Source: Pseudevernia furfuracea (lineage: Eukaryota > Ascomycota > Lecanoromycetes > Lecanorales > Parmeliaceae). From it: a stretch of DNA of 64,000 nucleotides. The notes below the pieces were generated by a model. That model saw nothing but the letters and a program-made list of their open reading frames with translations, was not told the DNA's origin and did not search any database. Below are positions 1 through 8,353 of the stretch, piece after piece. The position numbers and the translations under genes were made by a program. The DNA lies in the NCBI GenBank assembly GCA_022315425.1, contig JAIUPT010000037.1, positions 1 through 64,000 on the forward strand. Reading direction: 5' to 3'. How positions within the stretch are numbered: the stretch's first letter is position 1; every line of letters begins with the position of its first letter.

Positions 1-96
1 CCCTAACCCTAACCCTAACCCTAACCCTAACCCTAACCCTAACCCTAACCCTAACCCTAACCCTAACCCTAACCCTAACCCTAACCCTAACCCTAA
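1..96. repeat. Telomeric repeat, 16 exact copies of CCCTAA
   Basis: Sixteen uninterrupted CCCTAA hexamers start at base 1 and stop at base 96, where the sequence changes to CTCTTTTATAC. The C-rich strand reading into the chromosome is the expected orientation for a left chromosome end, so the window begins at, or very near, the physical end. The array is perfectly homogeneous with no degenerate variant repeats. Confidence 0.98.
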
Positions 97-1610
97 CTCT
101 TTTATACTTTCTCTTACTTTTACTTTTACTTTTATTCTTATATTAAATTTTACTTCTCTTTTTATTTATTAATACTTATATATTTTATTAACTCTAACTC
201 TTTTACTTTTATTCTTCTTCTTATTCTTATTTTTACTCTTATTCTTCTTTTTATCTAATAATACTTATATAATTTTAAACATATATACTTCTTATATACT
301 TCTTTTATTTTTTAATTTATTTTATATATTTTAATAACTTTATAATATCTTAAATAAAATTTTAATTAATTATATAAATATAACTATTTATTTATACTTT
401 AATTAATATCTTTATAATATATATTATATAATTCTATTTTTTCTTTTTCTTTTAACTAATTATTTAAATTATATTTTTAATTCTTATTAACTCTTTTCTC
501 TTTTATACTTTTTCTTTTTCTCTTAACTAATTATTTAAATTATATTTTTAACTTTTAACTCTTATCTCTTTTATATTTTCTCTTATTCTTATAATAACTT
601 TTATTTCTCTTATTCTCTCTCTTACTTTTATTCTTATAATAACTTTTACTTCTTCTTTTATTTATTAATACTTATATATTTTAATAACTTTAATTCTTTT
701 ACTCTTATTTTTTCTCTTCTTCTTCTTTTTATTCTTCTTTTTTTATTTTTACTCTTATTCTTCTCTTTACTTAATAATACTTATATAATTTTAAATATAT
801 TTACTTCTTACTTACTTCTTCTTTTACTCTCTTATTTACTTTATATATTTTAATAACTTTATAATATCTTAAATAAAAACTTTATTAATTATATAAACAC
901 TAATACTTATTTATACTCTTAACATCTTTATATTATATATTATATAACTCTTTTTATACTTTATTCATTTACACTCTTTTTATACTTTATTACTTCATAT
1001 AATTATATTTTTTCTTTTTTAACTAACTACTTATTTAAACTTAATTAACTATTTAAACTTTTAATCTTTAAAATATATATAATTATATTTTAATTTTAAT
1101 TACTCTTATTACTATTTATTACTTAATATTTACTATTATATACTCAATTTTAAATATAACTCTTTTTATTAATAAACTTTTAACTTTATTAAAATATAAT
1201 ATATTTAATTTATAAACAACTTTTATCTTCTTTTATACTTAAACTAATATTATTATTATTATATATACTCTAAACTTATAATTATTAATATTACTTTTTA
1301 ATTAATAATAAAAGTAATTAATACACACGTAGTTATAACTGTATATAGTTCAATTACATATAGTTAAAATATATTTCAAACTTATAAATATTTAAATAAT
1401 TTTTTAATTAATAGTAATTAATACTACACGTAGTTATAACTACTTATAATAAGTTTTAACTAGTTTTAACTTATTATAATTAATTATAACTTATATTATT
1501 ATAGTATTATTAATTAAAACGATAATTAAAATAATAAGATTAAGAGTATTATTAATTAAAATAATAATTAAAATAATATTATAAATATCACGATTAACTA
1601 GAATAGTAAT
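97..1610. other. Extremely AT-rich gene-free subtelomeric DNA
   Basis: About 1.5 kb made almost only of A and T with scattered C on the plus strand, built from degenerate CTTTTA, CTTATT and TATAAT words. No reading frame is convincing. A segment near 230-450 recurs in diverged form near 730-970, so the tract includes an internal direct duplication. The skew to T and loss of G/C fits a repeat eroded by C-to-T mutation such as repeat-induced point mutation (inference). Confidence 0.8.
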
Positions 1611-1619
1611 ACTAAGATT

Positions 1620-1650
1620 AATTTATTATTATTATTAGTATTATTACTAT

Positions 1651-1683
<33 letters not shown>

Positions 1684-1762
1684 TCCTATTATTATTATTA
1701 TTATTATTGTTATTATTGTTATTATTACTGTTACTATTACTGTTACTGTCACTCTCACTGCT
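1620..1762. repeat. TTA/ATT trinucleotide microsatellite
   Basis: A run of TTA/ATT triplets with occasional TTG, CTA and CTG interruptions grades into CTGTTACTGTCACT before the GCTGAG minisatellite begins. Low-complexity open frames on both strands (poly-Leu, poly-Ile) are by-products of the triplet period and are not genes. Confidence 0.9.
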
Positions 1763-2792
1763 AAGATTAATGCTGAGATTAGTGCTGAGATTAGTGCTGA
1801 GATTATTGCTGAGAATACTATCTGCTGAAAATATTGCTGAGAATACTGCCTGCTGAGATCACTGTTGAGAATACTGCCTGCTGAGATCACTGCTGAGAAT
1901 ATCGCTGAGATCAATGCTGATATCAATGCTGAGACCACTGCTGAGACCAGCGCTGAGAATACCGCTGAGAATATTACCTGCTGAGACCACCGCTGAGAAT
2001 ACCGCTGAGACCAATACCGCTGAGAATACTGCTGAGAATACTGCTGAGAATACTGCTGAGAATATCGCTGAGAATACTACTGAGACCACCGCAGAGAATA
2101 CCGCAGAGATTACCGCAGGGATTACCGCAGGGAATACCGCAGAGAATACTACCTACTGAGACCAGCGCTGAGAATACCGCTGAGACCAATACCGCTGAGA
2201 GTACCGCTGAGAATACTACCTGCTGAGATCACCGCTGAGAATATCGCTGAGAATACTGCCTGCTGAGATCACTACTGAGAATATCGCTGAGAATACTGCC
2301 TGCTGAGATCACTGCTGAGAATACCGCTGAGATCAATACCGCTAAGATCAATACCGCTGAGACCAATGCTGAGACCAATGCTGAGATCAATGCTGAGACC
2401 AATGCTGAGACCACCGCTGAGAATACCGCTGAGAACACTGCCTGCTGAGACCAGCGCTGAGAATACCGCTGAGAACACTGCCTGCTGAGACCCGCGCTGA
2501 GAATACCGCTGAGAACACTGCCTGCTGAGACCAGCGCTGAGAATACCGCTGAGAACACTGCCTGCTGAGACCCGCGCTGAGAATACCGCTGAGAACACTG
2601 CCTGCTGAGACCAGCGCTGAGAATACCGCTGAGACCAATACCGCTGAGAATACTGCTAAGAATATCACTGAGATCAATACCGCTGAGATCAATGCTGAGA
2701 CCAATGCTGAGATCAATGCTGAGACCAATGCTGAGACCAATGCTGAGACCAATGCCGAGATCAATGCTGAGAATACTGCTGAGACCACTGCT
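1763..2792. repeat. GCTGAG minisatellite, block A
   Basis: About 1 kb of units beginning GCTGAGA and continuing as ATACC, CCAAT, ATCAAT, CCAGC and similar, in 12-bp and related steps, with a higher-order unit that includes CTGCCTGCTGAGACC. Because the period is a multiple of three, open frames run through on both strands without meaning. There is strong variation between units, so it may be useful as a length-polymorphic marker. Confidence 0.85.
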
Positions 2793-2864
2793 ATTGAGTG
2801 TCGCATTAAGTGTCGCATTGATTGTCGCATTGATTGTCGCATTAAGTGTCATATTGAGTGTCGC
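2793..2864. repeat. Six 12-bp tandem repeats, ATTGAGTGTCGC type
   Basis: Six consecutive 12-mers vary at two or three positions (ATTGAGTGTCGC, ATTAAGTGTCGC, ATTGATTGTCGC and so on). They lie immediately after the GCTGAG minisatellite. The matching place in block B (4457-4492) has only three copies, all identical. Confidence 0.85.
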
Positions 2865-2930
2865 ATTATTCTAGTCACTATTTTTGTCAGCGGTGCTCTC
2901 AGCATCATTATTCTAATTAAGAATACTTCT

Positions 2931-3107
2931 CAGCGACGAAGACTGCATGCAAATCTTTATAATGAACGTCGCTGACGGTCATTGCCCTGAGAGGCTTTGC
3001 ACTGCAAAATCTGTCGCCAGCGATCGATTCGAAAAACGTTGTTTCATCAATGAAAAATTTATTCGAATGAGTTTTGCAGTGCAAAGCCGTCGAATACTAG
3101 GGTTAGA
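2931..3107. repeat. 177-bp palindromic subtelomeric module, copy 1
   Basis: First of three equal-length copies. It starts CAGCGACGAAGACTGCATGC and ends TACTAGGGTTAGA, which includes a telomere-like TAGGGTTAG. Inside, arm 2993-3009 (GGCTTTGCACTGCAAAA) pairs exactly with 3072-3088. Compared with copies 2 and 3 it has several changes around the arms (AAATC instead of AAACC, CGATTCG instead of CGATCCG). No coding role is supported. Confidence 0.85.
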
Positions 3108-3318
3108 CGATCTCAAAGTAGGTGTTTGAATGCTTAGGTGTAAGAAGTTCTAAATAGAATTAGACATATCAAGAAAATTCAGACTCAGCCTTATCGAGGG
3201 CTTGACGCTTCGTCGCACGCTTTCCTCATCAAATAATCGTGTCGATCAAAAATATTCTAAAGTCTTTTCAGACTGCATAAAGAGGCGACGATGACTTCGA
3301 TTATGTCTTGAAACAGCT

Positions 3319-3495
3319 CAGCGACGAAGACTGCATGCAAATCTTTATGGTGGACGTCGCTGGCGGTCATTGCCAAGGTAGGCTTTGCCTGGCAAAACCT
3401 GCCGCTAGCGGTCGATCCGGAAAACGTTGTTCCACCAATGAAAAATTTATCCGGATGGGTTTTGCCAGGCAAAGCCCGAGAATACTAGGGTTAGA
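3319..3495. repeat. 177-bp palindromic subtelomeric module, copy 2
   Basis: Same start and end as copy 1. The inverted arms are 3381-3399 and 3458-3476, a perfect 19-bp match, with the arm centre GCCTGGC on one side and GCCAGGC on the other. The other copies have GCACTGC and GCAGTGC there, so both arms changed together. The interval also holds the palindrome CCGCTAGCGG and two ATCCGG words. It lies between blocks A and B. Confidence 0.88.
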
Positions 3496-3499
3496 ACTA

Positions 3500-4747
3500 C
3501 ATATAGTTAAACTATATTATATTAACTAAGTGAAATATTTAAATTAATATTATTAATTCTTTATATATTTTAAATCTATAACAATTAATATTACTTTTTA
3601 ATTAACAATTAATTAATACTATACGTAGTTAGAACTAGTTCTTTATTAATTATAACTTATATAGTCGAACTACATATAGTTGAATTATATTATATTAATT
3701 AAATAAGATATTTAAACTAATATTTTTTAATTCTTTATATATTCTAAACTTATAAATATTTAAATAACTTTTTAATTAATAGTAATTAATACTACACGTA
3801 GTTATAACTAGTTTTAACTTATTATAATTAATTATAACTTATATTATAAGTATTATTAATTAAAACAATAATTAAAATAGTAAGATTAAGAGTATTATTA
3901 ATTAAAATAATAACTAAATTAATATTATAAAGATCACGATTAACTAGAATAGTAATACTAAGATTAATTTATTATTATTATTATTGTTATTATTATTATT
4001 ACTATTACTATTACTATTACTATTACTATTATTATTAATATTATTATTATTATTATTATTGTTATTATTACTGTTACTGTTACTGTCACTGCTGAGATCA
4101 ATGCTGAGATTAGTGCTGAGATTATTGCTGAGAATACTGTCTGTTGAGAACACCGCTGAGAATACTACCTGCTGAGAATACTGCTGAGAATACTGCTGAG
4201 ACCAATATCGCTGAGAATACCGCTGAGACCAATACCGCTGAGACCATCGCTGAGAATACCGCTCAGACCAATACCGCTGAGAATACCGCTGAGAATACCG
4301 CTGAGATCACTGCTGAGAATACCGCTGAGATCAATACCGCTGAGACCACTGCTGAGAATACCGCTGAGAATACTACCTGCTGAGACTACTGCTGAGACCA
4401 ATACCGCTGAGACCAATGCTGAGACCAATGCTGAGACCACTGCTGAGACCACTGCTATTGAGTGTCGCATTGAGTGTCGCATTGAGTGTCGCAATTTTCA
4501 GCATCACTATTTTAGTCATTATTCCAGTCTATAATACTCTCAGCATCTCTATTCTAGTTAATAATGCTCTCAGCGACGAAGACTGCATGCAAATCTTTAT
4601 GGTGGACGTCGCTGGCGGCCATTGCCAAGGTAGGCTTTGCACTGCAAAACCTGCCGCTAGCGGTCGATCCGGAAAACGTTGTTCCACCAATGGAAAATTT
4701 ATCCGGATGGGTTTTGCAGTGCAAAGCCGTCGAATACTAGGGTTAGA
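3500..4747. repeat. Subtelomeric compound block, copy B
   Basis: Second copy of the unit described at 1320-3107: AT-rich segment with the same ACACGTAGTTATAACT and ATCACGATTAACTAG words, TTA microsatellite (about 3967-4090), shorter GCTGAG minisatellite (about 4091-4456), three 12-bp repeats (4457-4492) and a 177-bp module. The order and junction words are the same, and only the array lengths differ much. Confidence 0.8.
4571..4747. repeat. 177-bp palindromic subtelomeric module, copy 3
   Basis: Arms 4633-4651 and 4710-4728 are perfect 19-bp reverse complements with the GCACTGC/GCAGTGC centre. The rest is nearly identical to copy 2. The module ends in TACTAGGGTTAGA at 4747, and at the next bases a truncated coding sequence begins, so the right edge of the module is a breakpoint. 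Confidence 0.88.
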
Positions 4748-5574
4748 ACCTTCTCTTCGGAAACCTCAAACACCTGACCGATGGCTGTATTACCAAGGCC
4801 AAGCCAGACTTCTACGATGGCAGCCATCCGGCGGATCTCAACAAGCAGATCCGGGAAGAGCTAGGGCCTTACATCGTGCCGTCGACGAATACCGCTGCAC
4901 CGTGCTTACCCAACTTCTTCACGGAGGGAAAAGGACCCAATGGGAGTACCGCTGTGTGCAAGCGACAAGCTTTATATGACGGTGCTTTAGGTGCCCGTGG
5001 GGTACATGAGCTTCGGTCATACGTTGACCCAGAGACGGCTTACGACAACAATGCGTATACGATCACGTCGACTTATCATGGTGGCACAGGAGCCCTAAAG
5101 TTATACTCGACACACCTAACTCCTTCTATGAGTCCCGACATCCCAATTGAATACCGAATGACCCAACTGAATGGCTGGGATATGATCGGAAACCCAGATA
5201 CCTTCCGACAAGGAGCTAGCGCTTTAAGGAATGCTAGGGACTGGGCGAAAGAGAAACGGGAAGAGCTTATGATTGCGGCAAACGGCAAGGTGCCAGATGC
5301 GGAACATTCAGATTTGGTTTCATTCACGCAGAGCTTTGTATCATTGTCATCGAACGAGACCACTCACCCAGAATCTGAGACGTCAACTGACGAGCTTGCC
5401 CTGGACGTTGATACGTTTACTAGCTCCAGTCACAGAACTCCGGTCAAAGCCCAATCGAATCTTCCACCCAAAGTTTCCCCGAATCGACAATCCATGAAAG
5501 CGTCTCAAGTCAAGAAGAGGCCTAGCAGGAGACCTGAAGCCTCACAAGTCATCTATAGAGAAGCCAGGCTCTAG
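4748..5574 (+). pseudogene. 5'-truncated conserved fungal protein of unknown function
   Basis: One frame is open from the 177-bp module junction to the stop at 5574. It reads through LTDGCITKAKPDFYDGS, PNFFTEGKGPNGS and YDGALGARGVHELRSY to YRMTQLNGWDM and FRQGASALRNARDWAKEKRE, followed by a Ser/Thr/Lys-rich tail. These words match a C-terminal domain I remember from many uncharacterised proteins of Dothideomycetes and Sordariomycetes; I think it is DUF7924-like but cannot confirm the number. No start codon lies in frame before conserved sequence begins, so the 5' part was lost at the repeat junction. An ATG at 4876 is internal. Function unknown. Confidence 0.7.
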
Positions 5575-6255
5575 TGCAAAGACGCACATCTGCGGCGATG
5601 ATGGCGTGCGGAAACTGGTTTACCAGCACAGCCCGCTCCAGCTGTCGTGCATTGCCGGTAACACGGATTCTGCCGCTGGAAGGTTGGATGGCGTGCATTC
5701 CCGGTTCAGGCATTCACAGGGCTGTGCCTTGGTGTGCAACACCACTAAGGGCTCCGATGGAGGTGACCGAAGACGTCATGGGGCGCTGAGCATGATATCT
5801 TCGCTGCCAGGTCGACTGGTCATATCGAGTTCCGGTTGAGCTCACGTCCGAGCAAATCTCGGATGCTAGGCTTCCAAAGGCATACTACGATGCGTTCCAG
5901 ACCGCCATGCGGCTCTCGAACACCGTGTCATCCACCGTATCCAACGTGATGCTTGCCGTTCCCACTCGGTGGACTCGTGGTATTTTGAAGTGATAGATGT
6001 TGAGTAACAACAGGGTATATGGTTTTGGGATACTACAAGGATTGTATGGTACTACGCCAACAAACTCGACTGGCTTGCTGTTGTCAATTAGTCAACTCCA
6101 ATCAATGATATATTTGCGATATCACTGGGTCTTTACGTTGTCGTAGACTTCTCAATGTGGGAGACTACTTACTGTTAGCCTTATCAAACTATCTTTCCGA
6201 ATAGACCCGCTAGAGATGCCGAGGCATAATTTCAGCGCCCTCAGCAACTCCAGCC
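5575..6255. other. No supported gene; possible decayed coding remnant
   Basis: Several short frames overlap. The stretch about 5830-5990 (+) would read ELTSEQISDARLPKAYYDAF and on to a stop, and could be a worn exon, but I recognise no family. From 6000 to 6255 nothing is visible. Confidence 0.4.
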
Positions 6256-7009
6256 TCAGTAACACGTCCCCAGTCCTTGCAGTACAGAACAGTAGCTATT
6301 CAGTCCCAATTTATGGATCTCAAACTCCGTCACCTCTTTCTCTTGACTAAGAGGTTGACCTCTGTTCCTTTCTGGCACTCTCTTTTGTTGCTCTAGGCTG
6401 GGAGCGGCCTTAGCCTTAGCATCTCGCCTCTTTTCAGCCTCCACAATGTCCTCATACCTCATTACTTTAGCAGTCCCTGAAACCCGAAACCCCGCAATCA
6501 GCGATCGCCGACCCTTATCTGCACGTGCCGGTCTTCCCCGTTTGCCTCCCCGCTGCGCCTGGTGTTTCGCCTCAAACTTCCGCAGCAGTTCCTGTGCGTT
6601 TCCTAACTCGCGTTCGAGCAGCCATGTCTCCTTCCAGCGCACCTTGTATCCATAGCCCTTTCCCTTCGTCTCTTGCCAACGACCCTTACGATCTCCCACG
6701 CCTCTTCATCCAATGTTGAACTTCCTTGATCCTGATGCCGCTCAGCGAGTGGTGGGGGGACGGTGATAGCGTGAGGGGGATGGACGGTCGTTGTTATTCC
6801 GCAATCACCTCTACAGGTGGCCTGCTCAACTCGATCCCGGCATATTGCGGGGTAGGTTTGGTGGTGGGAGGACTTATGCAACTGCGTGTCTTTGGCTGTT
6901 CCTTCGGATGGGAGCTTTGGAGGTGTATGGTATCAATCTCAGACTCCACACTCGTGGCTCTGGTAGAAGCGCCAGTTTCGCCAGTCTTTTCATCGTCATC
7001 CTTCACCAC
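6256..7009 (-). pseudogene. Chromodomain protein, frameshifted
   Basis: Read on the minus strand, one frame gives EEAWEIVRVVGKRR (near 6700-6660) and a neighbouring frame continues KGKGYGYKVRWKETWLLE then ELGNAQELLRKFEAKH. Together these make a chromodomain: beta strand W-E-I-V-R-V-V, then Y-K-V-R-W-K, then the C-terminal helix. The one-base frame change falls inside the domain. The tail is basic (RGGKRGRPARADKGRR). Upstream frames 6794-7009 have stops and shifts. In fungi such domains read methylated histones or sit at the ends of retroelement integrases; context here (repeats, relics) favours a dead, perhaps transposon-derived copy. Confidence 0.6.
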
Positions 7010-8353
7010 AAGAGGGTCATCTGAAATACGTCAGCAGAAATCTCGGGTACTGGTCAGAAATGCACTGGGGGGGCACACCCTGACTGTTACCAGCTTCACT
7101 GGATCGACCTAAGCTTGTTGTTTTCTTGTATTGCGGGAATGTTCGCGGTCGTAGTTTAATGATCGAAGGGCAGTAAGGATGTTATCAAGGCGTGGTTTCG
7201 AATAGCTGAAGCGGAGCTTGTCGGCTGTATAGTGCCTCCGTGGCTTACTTCCAATGGGATCTTTAGTCACGCAAGTCAGCAAGTTTCCTTTAGAGGACCG
7301 TTGGCCCCAACGGGTGAGTGATTATCCGAGAAACCTAATCGATTGTAGTCTCAAGGTCTTGAATTTCTTTAGCAGCCGCTCCTCGATTATCTCCACTGTT
7401 GTAACGTATACTTCTCTAGATTAGCTCAGTAGCTGGTAAAGCCGTAGCTTCAACTCCTTATCTGGCCATGAAGTGTACTCCGACCCGTCGTGCATAGTGG
7501 AGCCGATTGTGTGATCGATACGTTCCTCGAGCAGGATACGGTATTAGTTCTTAGCCATGAACTTCCAGATAACTAGAAGGTTTTGAAAGGAAGCCATCAC
7601 TCACAGCGTTTGAAGGGCCGTACGATATCGTCGAAGTGTTCGGGAGCAGATACGTTGTACTAAGAGCGGAGATACCCCGGGCGCCAAGGCCGCTACCGCC
7701 TCGACTTTAGACATCGCAAGCGTGAGGAAGTTGCTTAAGAACAAGAAGCTACAATACTATCAACACATTAAGGGCTCGATGATGAGATCTCGCCATAGTA
7801 GGACCTCGTGCTGAATAAATTGCTTCAGCTTGAGTGATCACGACCGCCGCTGTGTGCCCATAGCACAGCCCATATACACGTTGTGTTGGCCTACCACAGC
7901 CTCAAGGTGACGAGGCTGTTATGCAGGGTATGATAGCGGCAAGACTGGCGGCGAGGCCAATGTGCTGTTTGATATAAAAGTTTTTCCGCTCGTTCTACTA
8001 AACCGTGGATGAAGAGGACTCCTGTTATCTAGATTCTTTAATCCATCATCTTTGCTAACTATTCTCCTGGAAAACAGTCACCTTAAACGATACTGAGACC
8101 GAGATCGACTTCGATGACTGATTCACTCTCCGTAGAAGCCAGTACTAAGGGAAAGCAGCACCGTCAAAGCCAGTACTGATAGAAGTGGGCGAAGCTCATC
8201 CGATGAAAACCAATCCCGTAATTCTTGTATAATTATCGTATTACTCTGAACAAAACAAGCCCGCCCGTCTTCGAGTTCTGCCTTGAACTTTGACCTCAGA
8301 AATGCTGATTCTGTTGAGCATCCACCATATATTCGCCGTCCATACCGGGGTTT
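7010..8353. other. Gene-free 1.3-kb stretch
   Basis: No open frame on either strand carries a recognisable motif, and stops are dense. Composition is ordinary, not AT-rich. A tRNA A-box-like TAGCTCAGTAGCTGGTAAAG at 7422 lacks a correctly spaced B box. Probably old decayed sequence. Confidence 0.5.

Larger units (their letters stand above)
1320..3107. repeat. Subtelomeric compound block, copy A
   Basis: In order: an AT-rich segment with the words ACACGTAGTTATAACT and ATCACGATTAACTAG; a TTA/ATT microsatellite (about 1620-1762); a GCTGAG minisatellite (about 1763-2792); six 12-bp repeats of the ATTGAGTGTCGC type (2793-2864); and a 177-bp module (2931-3107). The same order of elements recurs at about 3500-4747, so this is one copy of a segmentally duplicated subtelomeric unit. 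Copy A has a much longer minisatellite than copy B. Confidence 0.8.

Noticed and set aside
1618..2852. Several open frames of up to 207 codons in the subtelomeric repeats
   Set aside because: They are poly-Leu/Ile or Ala/Ser-rich by-products of TTA and GCTGAG repeats whose period is divisible by three; they occur in many frames and both strands.
2947..3529. Small frames inside the 177-bp modules (for example CMQIFMVDVAGGHCQG)
   Set aside because: They recur in three copies with frame-neutral and frame-changing differences, and the conserved feature is the inverted repeat, not the frame.
7420..7470. tRNA-like A box TAGCTCAGTAGCTGG and GCTTCAACTCC
   Set aside because: The spacing between A and B boxes is about 24 bp, too short, and no acceptor stem can be paired.
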